Assembly (NCBI GenBank): GCA_964386325.1
Contig: CAYLQY010000010.1
Location: 1-64,000, forward strand
Source: Anaerorhabdus sp964386325
Lineage (GTDB): Bacteria > Bacillota_I > Bacilli_A > Erysipelotrichales > Erysipelotrichaceae
Reading direction: 5' to 3'
DNA: 64,000 bases
Part shown: positions 17,048-24,314 of the stretch, piece by piece
Layout of the letters: every line of letters starts with the position of its first letter
Position numbering within the stretch: the first letter of the stretch is position 1
Translations under genes and position numbers: made by a program
Notes under the pieces: model-generated
What the model was told of the DNA's origin: nothing
The model's database searches: none
The model's input: only the letters and a program-made list of their open reading frames with translations

Positions 17048-18010
17048 ATGAGTTGTATCGATTTCATCCTCGAAAATGGTGAAACATGGTTAAAATATGC
17101 GGTCAAAATAAATGTTTTACAAGAAAACAAGGATAGCTTAAAAGAGCTGAGACAGCAAGCGTTATCTGACCCGAAAATCAAGGAATATCTTGCAGATGTT
17201 TCGGATTTTCATAGCTGCCTTGTAAGCAATCATAAAAACCCTGACTTAACTATGCACAAACTGCTGTTTTTATTAGAGCTTGGGTTTGACACGGACATTG
17301 CGGAGATACAGGCGGGTGTGGATGAAATTTTGGCACATATTGATGAAAACGGTGTTTATCAGTCACTGACTAATATTCCCAAACATTACGGAGGCAGTGG
17401 AAACAATGCTTTTGGCTGGTGTTTGTGTGATGCGCCTCTGTTACTCCTTTTATTGCTAAAAGCAGGTGTTGACTACGATAAACATATTAAACCGGGTGTT
17501 GAGTATCTTCTGAATTTTCACACTCAGGACGGATTCCCATGTACTGTTTCCAAAGAACATGGAAAATTTAGAGGACCGGGTCGAAAAGATGATTGCTGTC
17601 CCTTTGCTACACTGATGATGCTAAAACTGCTTTCTAATATTGAACAGTATAAAAATAGTAAGATTGCAGAAGAAATAGCGTTGTGTTTTCTTTCTTTGTG
17701 GGAAAACAGCTTGGAAAAGCACCCCTATATGTTTTATATGGGAACAGACTTTAGAAAGTTGAAAGCCCCAGCTATGTGGTATGATATTGTGAGTGTTGTT
17801 GATGTTTTAAGTCACTTTGAAAATATAAAAAATGACAAGCGTTTTATTGAAATGGTTATGATTATAAAATCCAAACAGGATGAAAACGGTCTATTTACAC
17901 CTGAATCTGTATATCAAAAGCTTAAAGGTTGGGATTTTGGGCAAAAGAAACAACCATCCCCATACTTGACCTATCTTTGCAGCCAGATTTTGCTGCGGGC
18001 AGGCATATGA
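17048..18010 (+). CDS. Prenyltransferase/terpenoid-cyclase-like alpha-alpha toroid protein
   Basis: This is a 320-residue soluble protein without a signal peptide. Its repeated helix pairs with motifs such as DENGVYQSL, HTQDGFPCT and QDENGLFTPE resemble the QDG-type turns of the alpha/alpha-toroid fold (squalene cyclase, prenyltransferase and related uncharacterised proteins). It also has CxxCD and DDCCPFAT cysteine clusters. I cannot name a function. The ATG at 17048 follows AGGAGG. The codon choice is visibly richer in G and C than its neighbours (CTG, GAC, CCG, GGC). It lies between two rhuM-fic copies, so it looks recently acquired. Confidence 0.6.
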   Translation: MSCIDFILENGETWLKYAVKINVLQENKDSLKELRQQALSDPKIKEYLADVSDFHSCLVSNHKNPDLTMHKLLFLLELGFDTDIAEIQAGVDEILAHIDENGVYQSLTNIPKHYGGSGNNAFGWCLCDAPLLLLLLLKAGVDYDKHIKPGVEYLLNFHTQDGFPCTVSKEHGKFRGPGRKDDCCPFATLMMLKLLSNIEQYKNSKIAEEIALCFLSLWENSLEKHPYMFYMGTDFRKLKAPAMWYDIVSVVDVLSHFENIKNDKRFIEMVMIIKSKQDENGLFTPESVYQKLKGWDFGQKKQPSPYLTYLCSQILLRAGI

Positions 18011-18060
18011 GCCTTTTGTGCCCTCGCTCTATTGGCACAAGGCGTACAAATTGAGTAGAA

Positions 18061-18086
18061 TCTGTGTCAAATACACAGGTTTTTTT
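18061..18086 (+). terminator. Terminator after toroid gene
   Basis: The stem CTGTGT / ACACAG has a 5-nt loop and is followed by GTTTTTTT. Confidence 0.85.
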
Positions 18087-18093
18087 GTGCCTG

Positions 18094-18155
18094 TCTATAA
18101 TTATTTTAGGAAAGTATACCTCTTTTACTAATAAATATGTAAGGGGGATGTATAA
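18094..18155 (+). repeat. RhuM leader repeat, copy 3
   Basis: This is nearly the same leader as 15804-15863: TTTTAGGAA, TATACCTCTTTTACTAAT, then a GGGGGATGTATAA ribosome binding site. The sequence upstream is unrelated. Confidence 0.65.
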
Positions 18156-19094
18156 ATGGAACAAAACAATATAGTTAGTTTTGAAGATGGAGAAATAAAA
18201 CTTGAAGTTAGTTTATCTGTAATTGAAGAAACAATATGGTTGACTAGCAATGATTTAAGTAGATTGTTTGAAAAAGATGTTAAAACAATAAATGAGCATA
18301 TAAATAATATTTTCAAAGAAGGTGAATTAGATGAAAAAACTTCTACTGGAATTTCCAGTAGAAGTACGGGTGGTAGAAAACCCAAAATATTTAATTTAGA
18401 TGTTGTTATTTCAGTAGGGTATAGAGTTAAATCAAAAAGAGGAATTTTATTTCGAAAATGGGCAACAAAAGTTCTTAAAGAATACACTTTAAAAGGAGTA
18501 GTTTATAATGACAAGCGATTAAAACAACTAGAGCGTATGCAAGAAATACAAGTTGATATGATGGAAGGTGTGAAGGGGTTTGATGCATCAGAAGTTTTAA
18601 ATGTACTTAATCTCTATTCACAAGGATTGCAGTTATTAGATGATTATGATCATCAAACACTTCTAGAAAAAAAGAATAGAGAAACCGAATGTATTTATCA
18701 GTTATCGTATAAAGAATGTATGGATGTAATAGAACAGTCACCTTTTGATGGAAGAGGAGATTTATTTGGTAAAGAAAGAGATGAATCTTTTCAATCTAGT
18801 ATCAGTCAAATTTATCAAAGTTATGGAGGAATAGAACTTTATCCTGCCTTAGAAGATAAAGCGGTTAACTTACTTTACTTCATCACAAAGAATCATAGCT
18901 TTTATGATGGGAATAAGAGAATAGCTGCAACTATCTTTATTTATTTTTTGATGAAGAATAGACAATTGATTGTGAATAATAGACAAAGAATTGGTAATGC
19001 AACACTTGCAACTTTAACGGTATTAATCGCTTCATCAAAGCCAGAAGAAAGAGAAAATGTAATAGCTTTTTCAAAAGAACTAATTAAGTTATAA
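18156..19094 (+). CDS. RhuM-type DNA-binding / Doc-like Fic fusion protein, copy B
   Basis: This 312-residue protein is the paralogue of copy A. Residues 1-105 carry a different RhuM domain (WLTSNDLSRLFEKDVKTINEHINNIF, and a TGISSRSTGGRKPK insert). The RKWATKVLKEYTLKGVVYND linker is nearly the same as in copy A. The Fic part, with HSFYDGNKR starting at His247, is identical in DNA and protein. The pattern of divergent N-terminal and invariant C-terminal halves fits recombination that swaps DNA-recognition domains, or recent gene conversion of the Fic half. No adjacent antitoxin is seen; the RhuM part may itself hold the Fic domain in check. Confidence 0.9.
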   Translation: MEQNNIVSFEDGEIKLEVSLSVIEETIWLTSNDLSRLFEKDVKTINEHINNIFKEGELDEKTSTGISSRSTGGRKPKIFNLDVVISVGYRVKSKRGILFRKWATKVLKEYTLKGVVYNDKRLKQLERMQEIQVDMMEGVKGFDASEVLNVLNLYSQGLQLLDDYDHQTLLEKKNRETECIYQLSYKECMDVIEQSPFDGRGDLFGKERDESFQSSISQIYQSYGGIELYPALEDKAVNLLYFITKNHSFYDGNKRIAATIFIYFLMKNRQLIVNNRQRIGNATLATLTVLIASSKPEERENVIAFSKELIKL

Positions 19095-19102
19095 AGGGAT
19101 GA
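18564..19102 (+). repeat. 539-bp identical repeat, copy B
   Basis: This is the direct-repeat partner of 16290-16828, 2274 bp apart, in the same orientation. Recombination between the two would delete or duplicate the toroid gene and one RhuM N-terminal domain. Confidence 0.95.
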
Positions 19103-19112
19103 GTCTAAATAT

Positions 19113-19170
19113 GGGAGCTCACTCTCCGTTAGGTGTTCCAATCTTATATAACGTGATAGATATCCTATCG
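19113..19170 (+). repeat. tRNA-Arg 3'-end/flank repeat at the right edge
   Basis: GGGAG-CTCACT-CTCCG (T-arm-like) leads into a 43-base segment at 19128-19170 that matches the tRNA-Arg end and flank at 7827-7869 in 35 of 43 positions by eye. The match includes the CCAATC at the CCA end and GATAGATATC downstream. It may mark the right boundary of the accessory region. The rest of 19171-19379 shows no gene. Confidence 0.6.
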
Positions 19171-19379
19171 TGGAGGTTTTTGAATAAAGATTTTCTAGTG
19201 TTTATGTGATTTTTTAAATATGACAAACATATATATGATTATAGAATTATAAAATATGATACAATTATTACAATTTATTTATATATTTTTGTCAAAAAAA
19301 GCCTATGTTAATTTGCATTGCTTACGGCAACGAGTAAGTATTTACTATAATGAAACTACATTTAAAGGAGGCATTTGTT

Positions 19380-19889
19380 ATGCTAAATGAAAACATCAAA
19401 ACTGCAAGAAAGCTAAAAGGACTTTCACAAGAAGAAATTGCAATCAAACTGAATGTAGTGCGACAAACAGTTTCTAAGTGGGAACAAGGATTGTCGGTTC
19501 CAGACTCTGATATGTTAATCTCATTATCGGATATACTCGAAACACCTGTAAGTGCTTTGCTTGGAGAAAAAATTATTGAAACAGAGGTGGATGACTTAAA
19601 GGCTATTTCTAAAAAATTAGAAATTATTAATTTACAGTTGGCACGTGGAAACATTGCGAGAAGAAAAATATTTCATTATTTATTTATTTTGCTATTTATA
19701 ATCTTGGTAGTAATTTCGGTGAGGTTGGTAATATTAAACAGTCCTTACTTAGGTTGGAATTATCTCGACCCTGAAACTGCTGTTATCGGAGTATCTTTTC
19801 ACGCATTTGAATGGTTATTTGTAAGACTTGCACCAATTATCCTTATAGTGGCAATCGTTGGAATTTTTTCAACACGAAAGAAGATATGA
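19380..19889 (+). CDS. XRE-family regulator with membrane tail
   Basis: This 169-residue protein begins with a canonical HTH_3 domain (residues about 5-60: LKGLSQEEIAIKLNVVRQTVSKWEQGLSVPDSD). The C-terminal part has two hydrophobic segments, near residues 95-115 (IFHYLFILLFIILVVISV) and 140-165 (LFVRLAPIILIVAIVGIF). It is thus probably a membrane-tethered regulator of the common Bacillota type. The ATG at 19380 follows AAAGGAGG; the earlier ATG at 19350 lies before the ribosome binding site. It is the first gene beyond the accessory region and is monocistronic. Confidence 0.85.
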   Translation: MLNENIKTARKLKGLSQEEIAIKLNVVRQTVSKWEQGLSVPDSDMLISLSDILETPVSALLGEKIIETEVDDLKAISKKLEIINLQLARGNIARRKIFHYLFILLFIILVVISVRLVILNSPYLGWNYLDPETAVIGVSFHAFEWLFVRLAPIILIVAIVGIFSTRKKI

Positions 19890-19944
19890 AATCATTATGT
19901 TCTTATAGTGATATTTTAATAGCTTAATAAATTATTATTAACCG

Positions 19945-19970
19945 ACCTGCATTTTAAAATGTAGGTTTTT
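19945..19970 (+). terminator. Terminator after XRE gene
   Basis: The stem ACCTGCATTTT / AAAATGTAGGT (one G-U pair) is followed by TTTTTG. The rest of 19971-20246 shows no gene. Confidence 0.8.
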
Positions 19971-20246
19971 GATTGTACTCATCTAATAGTTTTAGATTTA
20001 ATAAGTTTTCTTGCGAATAAATAAGTATGAGGATATTGAAAGAGATAGTTTGTGCGAATAAATGTTTTTTTAATTTGTTTTAAATTACTCATGTTTTCAT
20101 TGTGTAAAAAGGATCATATCCTGAAAAATATTAGAGTTGATTCTTATTTGCAACTAAATTTCATTCATAATAATTAGAGTTATCACTAAGTAGTAATCTA
20201 TGTTTTCGATTGTTTCTAATTCTAACTACTAACCTTAGATTTCTCA

Positions 20247-20963
20247 TTATTGAAATCTTTTATCTATTTGTTCTTGTACTAATTTGATATATTTTTCGCT
20301 TGTTATACTTTCATCAAGCGTATAATTTTTATCCATATATTCATTTATTTTTGCATAGAACTTTGTGTTCACATTTTCGTCAAATAACACCCAAGACTCA
20401 CAAGTTCTTTCTCCAGTCTTTTCATCGAACATACGGTTACAATCAGATTGTTGTTGAATATAGGTAGAATGAAGGTCGTTTAGTGTTAAACTTTGAATAG
20501 AACTCGCATAAAGTCTAATTAAACTTTCATCAACTCTTGAACAATCACTAGTTTCATCAATTCCCGTTTCAAAATAATATTTACATGTTCCAACTTGATA
20601 CCATTGATTTTCTCCCCAATAAAAAGTGGATGGTACGCTAGTTTCATCAAGATATGAACTTGTCCAAATTACCTCTCGCATATTGAAATTATAATAATAT
20701 TTAGATTCTGAATCCCAGTCTTCAGGAATCATTGTAATTTCAAAAACATTATCTTCTATTTCTTTTACTGAATTTCCAAATTTTGACAAGAAGTACTCAA
20801 TAGGATCCATTGTAATATTATAATCTATTTCGAAATTATTATTTACCACTTTTTTTGATATAGGTGATTGGGTTGATTTAGCATCTATTATTTGTTCTTT
20901 TTGAATGCATCCAGTCAGTCCAAACAATAATCCAAAAATAGATAACAAAATAAGTTTTTTCAT
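20247..20963 (-). CDS. Putative lipoprotein, function unknown
   Basis: The 238-residue product has a lipoprotein signal: MKKLILLSIFGLLFGLTGC, with the lipidated Cys at about residue 19. The rest is acidic and rich in aromatic residues. It contains a region with several cysteines (QVGTCKYYFETGIDETSDCSR, SDCNRMFDEKTGERTCESW) that could form disulfides. The ATG at 20963 follows GGAAGG; the longer frame to 20996 lacks a site. I do not recognise the family. A second lipoprotein gene of the same orientation lies upstream, but a terminator separates them. Confidence 0.75.
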   Translation of the reverse strand: MKKLILLSIFGLLFGLTGCIQKEQIIDAKSTQSPISKKVVNNNFEIDYNITMDPIEYFLSKFGNSVKEIEDNVFEITMIPEDWDSESKYYYNFNMREVIWTSSYLDETSVPSTFYWGENQWYQVGTCKYYFETGIDETSDCSRVDESLIRLYASSIQSLTLNDLHSTYIQQQSDCNRMFDEKTGERTCESWVLFDENVNTKFYAKINEYMDKNYTLDESITSEKYIKLVQEQIDKRFQ

Positions 20964-21044
20964 ATTAAACCTTCCACTAAATTCTTTTCTAACCATACAG
21001 TACTAACTATCTTATCTATAGTCAATATAATATATCATATTATT

Positions 21045-21085
21045 CATAACACGTTAAAATATCAGAAATATTTTAACGTGTTATG
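21045..21085. other. Perfect 18-bp inverted repeat
   Basis: CATAACACGTTAAAATAT and its exact complement are separated by CAGAA. There is no T-tract on either side, so it is not an ordinary intrinsic terminator. It lies upstream of the lipoprotein gene at 20963. Confidence 0.9.
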
Positions 21086-21163
21086 GTAACTAATCATTTA
21101 CAAGAAATTTTTTAAATCGTTATTTTTTCGTGATTATGAAATATTATTTTCATGTTATCTCAT

Positions 21164-21271
21164 TTAATTGTAGGCAGGGAAAATTAACTCTTTTGCTGTA
21201 TCCAATAGACATGTATACACCGTGCATTGTTGCGGATTTCCTTCATTCTCTATATATTCTTTGTATTTCAT
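21164..21271 (-). CDS. Possible 35-aa small protein
   Basis: A strong AAAAGGAGAAAAG site precedes an ATG at 21271 that opens 35 codons, starting MKYKEYIENEG and ending LIFPAYN. The product is soluble with two Cys. No family is recognised; it could also be the 5' stub of a deleted gene. The good ribosome binding site is the main evidence. Confidence 0.4.
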   Translation of the reverse strand: MKYKEYIENEGNPQQCTVYTCLLDTAKELIFPAYN

Positions 21272-21316
21272 TTACTTTTCTCCTTTTTATTGTACGAGCT
21301 TGTATATATACCATAC

Positions 21317-21363
21317 AAAAAAACTAAATATTCAATAACCCTGTGATTAAGGTGAATATTTAG
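21317..21363 (-). terminator. Terminator of the 22209 lipoprotein gene
   Basis: On the minus strand an 11-bp stem (CTAAATATTCA / TGAATATTTAG) is followed by seven T residues. Confidence 0.85.
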
Positions 21364-21396
21364 TGATTAAAATTGATGTTTATCACATCATAATAA

Positions 21397-22209
21397 CTAT
21401 TTCATTTGTTTCATTTCGACTTCTCTGTAATTATAATATTTTTGTAAATAATCAAATGGCTCATGTAAAAGTCCAATTTTTACATTATATAAATCTACAT
21501 TCTCTGATAAATTTCTTACCACTAAATCAGCTGTAGTTTTGATAGTATCTAAATCCTTAACAACAAATAAAACAATGGTTGGAATGTTTGTTACTCCTTT
21601 ATCTTGAAGATCTGCTAAAAAATAGTTTAACTTATCGATTATCTTCTTCGTATCATCCTTATTTTTTGTCTCAATAGCAAAATTAATATATAAATAATCT
21701 TGATCAAAATTCAGTAACTCTTCATCTGTTAACTCAATACCATAATTGTGAGGTCTTCGCATTTCTACAGCAACCTTTAGATCGATTTGAAGATAATCTC
21801 TAAAAAACGTTTTGAAAACTTGATTACATCTCTTATCGAAATGTGAGCTATAGTATTTATCAACAATACCTGCATCAATGACTAACTCATCTGGACTCAT
21901 CTTTATACCAATTGGATAGCTATCAGGTTCTTGTTCTTGGATTACTGCATAAAAATAGTTGTGTTGTTTAATCTCTTTGTCATATACGAAGATTATTTCA
22001 AATTCATGTTTAAATCTTTCTTTAAATATTTGCTCAATGTAATCTAAATCAGCTTCACTTAACGTGGTTAATTCGAAATCTACTTTACTATATATTTGAC
22101 TGCTCTCTTTATTATCAATTATTTCATCAACATTAGTATCTTTATAATTTGTTGATGCACACGCAGATAAACACAGAATAATCAGCATAATAACTATTTT
22201 TTTCATCAT
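21397..22209 (-). CDS. Putative lipoprotein, function unknown
   Basis: This is a 270-residue protein with signal MMKKIVIMLIILCLSACAS; the lipobox LSAC gives a lipidated Cys at about residue 17. The mature part is mixed alpha/beta, with the segments FELTTLSEADLDYIEQIFKE, RRPHNYGIELTDEELLNF and LADLQDKGVTNIPTIVLFVVKDLD. I do not recognise the family. It is divergent from the two-component system, with about 210 bp between the start codons. It could be a target or input of that system, but this is only positional. Confidence 0.75.
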   Translation of the reverse strand: MMKKIVIMLIILCLSACASTNYKDTNVDEIIDNKESSQIYSKVDFELTTLSEADLDYIEQIFKERFKHEFEIIFVYDKEIKQHNYFYAVIQEQEPDSYPIGIKMSPDELVIDAGIVDKYYSSHFDKRCNQVFKTFFRDYLQIDLKVAVEMRRPHNYGIELTDEELLNFDQDYLYINFAIETKNKDDTKKIIDKLNYFLADLQDKGVTNIPTIVLFVVKDLDTIKTTADLVVRNLSENVDLYNVKIGLLHEPFDYLQKYYNYREVEMKQMK

Positions 22210-22370
22210 ATAATCTCCAATTTAACTAAACGCATGATTCACTTTTAGAATATAGCATAAATCAGCTATTTTATATTCCAACGTTACTATCAATAAGATA
22301 CAATGTCAATCTATATAGATTAAGGTGAAAGCAATGCATATACCTTGTATAATGATAGTAGAAACAAAAT

Positions 22371-22402
22371 TTAACTGTAATTTAACAAGAATGGAATATG
22401 AT
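22371..22402 (+). promoter_or_regulatory. Response-regulator box and -10 upstream of the two-component genes
   Basis: TTAACTG (22371) and TTAACAA (22382) are direct repeats 11 bp apart. A -10-like TATGAT starts at 22397, 15 bp after the start of the second half-site. The same arrangement is found at 24251-24282. This is typical of OmpR/PhoB-type operators that replace a -35 box and suggests autoregulation. The resulting leader would be short. Confidence 0.6.
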
Positions 22403-22420
22403 TATAAGGGTGAAAAGATT

Positions 22421-23089
22421 ATGAAATTATTACTGATTGAAGATGAAGAAGATCTAGCTAGTGCACTTTCTAAAGGGTTAAAGAAACAAGGTTATTTTAT
22501 AGATGTTGCAAGTGACGGGGAGGAAGCCTTAGATTACTATTATGCAACTATTTATGATTTAATCATTTTAGACTTGAATTTACCTAAGCGAGATGGATTG
22601 GAACTATTAGATATCATAAGAAAAGATAATAAAGAAATAAAAATTATAATTGTATCTGCTAGAGGATCCATTGAACAAAAAATCGAAGGATTGGATAGTG
22701 GTGCGAATGATTATTTGACGAAACCATTTGATTTTCAAGAATTGCTGGCTAGGATTAGATCGTTATTACGCAGAAATTTTATTCAAAACGATCTGAAAAT
22801 TAAAACAGATTATTTTATCTGTGACATGAGCAATCATACAGTATATGACTATGAAGGTGAAGAAATCAAAATTACACCTAAAGAATATATGATTCTTGAA
22901 TATTTATTAGTGAATAAGGAAAAACCAATTTCAGCAGAAGAGTTGTTGGAAAAAGTGTGGGAAGATAAAGACTATTTGGCAGATATTGTAAAAGTACATG
23001 TAAGTACACTTAGAAAAAAACTACGAGATAGATTTGATATCGATTTTATTGAACATGTACAAAAGATAGGATATAGGTTTAAAGGATAA
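22421..23089 (+). CDS. OmpR-family response regulator
   Basis: This 222-residue regulator has a receiver domain (residues 1-115) with the acidic pocket EDEE near residue 8, phospho-acceptor Asp51 (LIILDLNLPKRDG), and the conserved Lys in LTKPFDF. A winged-helix trans_reg_C domain follows (about 125-222) with VKVHVSTLRKKLRDRF and IGYRFKG. The ATG at 22421 gives the standard start MKLLLIEDEE; the longer frame from 22325 is rejected. The kinase gene follows after one base. TTAAC-N6-TTAAC boxes upstream of this gene and of the efflux operon are its likely targets. Confidence 0.95.
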   Translation: MKLLLIEDEEDLASALSKGLKKQGYFIDVASDGEEALDYYYATIYDLIILDLNLPKRDGLELLDIIRKDNKEIKIIIVSARGSIEQKIEGLDSGANDYLTKPFDFQELLARIRSLLRRNFIQNDLKIKTDYFICDMSNHTVYDYEGEEIKITPKEYMILEYLLVNKEKPISAEELLEKVWEDKDYLADIVKVHVSTLRKKLRDRFDIDFIEHVQKIGYRFKG

Positions 23090-23090
23090 T

Positions 23091-24227
23091 ATGAAAAAAG
23101 TAAATTCATTAAAAGTTAAATTAACAATAGGTGTGGGAATGACATTTTTGGCAATGATTATAACTTTAACACTTTTTTCAATTATTGGAATAAATCAATT
23201 ATTTGTAGTGCCTGTGCAAGAAGTAATACCGGCTGCTCTTGTGCCTGCTGGAAATGAAATAACTGAATCAATTGAAGCACAGCGTACAATTGATGCTACA
23301 AAGATAAATGCAACAATAAACATTGCACAGTATCGATTCAATCTACTTGCCTTCCTATCAATGATTATAATTGGTTGTGGTGGAACTCTATTAACTTACT
23401 TGTTCATAAGAAAAACAGTGAAACCGCTCGATGAATTTTCTAATGAAATCGCAAGAATTGATGAAAAGGTTATGAACCAACCACCTCTTATTGATTCATC
23501 TATTACTGAAATTAAACAACTATCCGATTCATTCAATAAAATGTTAGAACGATTAAACCAAAGTTTTGAAAGTCAAAAAATGTTCTCTACTGCAGCAGCT
23601 CACGAATTAAAGACACCGTTAGCAATCATTAAGGCAAATATCGATGTTTTAGAAATGGATAATAGTAATAGTATAGAAGAGTATCAAACTGTTGTGAATG
23701 TTACAAAACGACAATTAAATAGAATGACTGAGTTGATAGATAACCTATTTTTGGTTTCATCATTAGAGTCTTATGAATTCAATGATAAAATATCATTGGT
23801 GAAAATGATTAAAAATATTACCCAGGACATAGAGTTCAAACTAAAAGAAAAAAATATTAGCTTATCAATAAATTGTGAAGATAAGATTATTGTAGGAAAT
23901 GAAACGATGTTAACGCGAGCATTTGTTAATCTAATAGATAATTCTATTAAGTATGCATCTACGGATAATCCATACATTAAAATATATACCGAAACAAAAG
24001 ATGGGTATTGTCTTGTAATAGAAGATAATGGAATAGGGATAGAGGATAAAGATTTAGCGAATATCTTTGAACCATTCTATCGTGCTGATAAATCAAGATC
24101 TAGAAAGATTGCAGGAAGTGGATTAGGATTATCAATAACTAAAGATATTATAGAAGCTCATCATAGTGAAATTTTAATTTCATCGGAATTAGGTAAAGGG
24201 ACTAAGATAATTATTAAATTTAATTGA
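23091..24227 (+). CDS. Sensor histidine kinase
   Basis: This 378-residue membrane kinase has transmembrane segments near 11-33 and 83-106. They flank a short, about 45-residue extracytoplasmic loop (VPVQEVIPAALVPAGNEITES). A HAMP-like linker follows, then HisKA with the phospho-accepting His171 in AAAHELKTPLA. The ATPase has N-box NLIDNSIKYAS, G1 DNGIGIEDKDL, F-box FEPFYRADKS and G2 GSGLGLSITK. A small loop like this is common in kinases that sense envelope stress or work with ABC transporters. It pairs with the response regulator directly upstream; a MacAB-like operon follows. Confidence 0.95.
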   Translation: MKKVNSLKVKLTIGVGMTFLAMIITLTLFSIIGINQLFVVPVQEVIPAALVPAGNEITESIEAQRTIDATKINATINIAQYRFNLLAFLSMIIIGCGGTLLTYLFIRKTVKPLDEFSNEIARIDEKVMNQPPLIDSSITEIKQLSDSFNKMLERLNQSFESQKMFSTAAAHELKTPLAIIKANIDVLEMDNSNSIEEYQTVVNVTKRQLNRMTELIDNLFLVSSLESYEFNDKISLVKMIKNITQDIEFKLKEKNISLSINCEDKIIVGNETMLTRAFVNLIDNSIKYASTDNPYIKIYTETKDGYCLVIEDNGIGIEDKDLANIFEPFYRADKSRSRKIAGSGLGLSITKDIIEAHHSEILISSELGKGTKIIIKFN

Positions 24228-24252
24228 AATCATACATTTGTATGATTTTTTT
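24228..24252 (+). terminator. Terminator after the kinase gene
   Basis: The 9-bp stem AATCATACA / TGTATGATT with a 2-nt core is followed by TTTTT. It separates the two-component genes from the efflux operon, which has its own promoter. Confidence 0.85.
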
Positions 24253-24282
24253 AACGGAAATTTAACCGCTATCTAGTATTAT
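24251..24282 (+). promoter_or_regulatory. Response-regulator box and -10 of the efflux operon
   Basis: TTAACGG (24251) and TTAACCG (24262) are direct repeats 11 bp apart. TATTAT starts at 24277, again 15 bp after the second half-site starts, exactly as upstream of the regulator gene. No -35 hexamer is seen; the repeat occupies that position, as in activated PhoB/OmpR-type promoters. Confidence 0.65.
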
Positions 24283-24314
24283 TTAAACGGTTATGAAAGG
24301 AGATGATATTAAAC

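Noticed and set aside
7763..19170. A complete integrative element or prophage at the tRNA-Arg
   Set aside because: No integrase, excisionase, replication, conjugation or phage structural gene is visible, so only repeats and cargo-like genes can be claimed.
21130..21327. 65-aa plus-strand ORF
   Set aside because: No ribosome binding site. It is antisense to the better-supported 35-aa ORF and runs into a minus-strand terminator.
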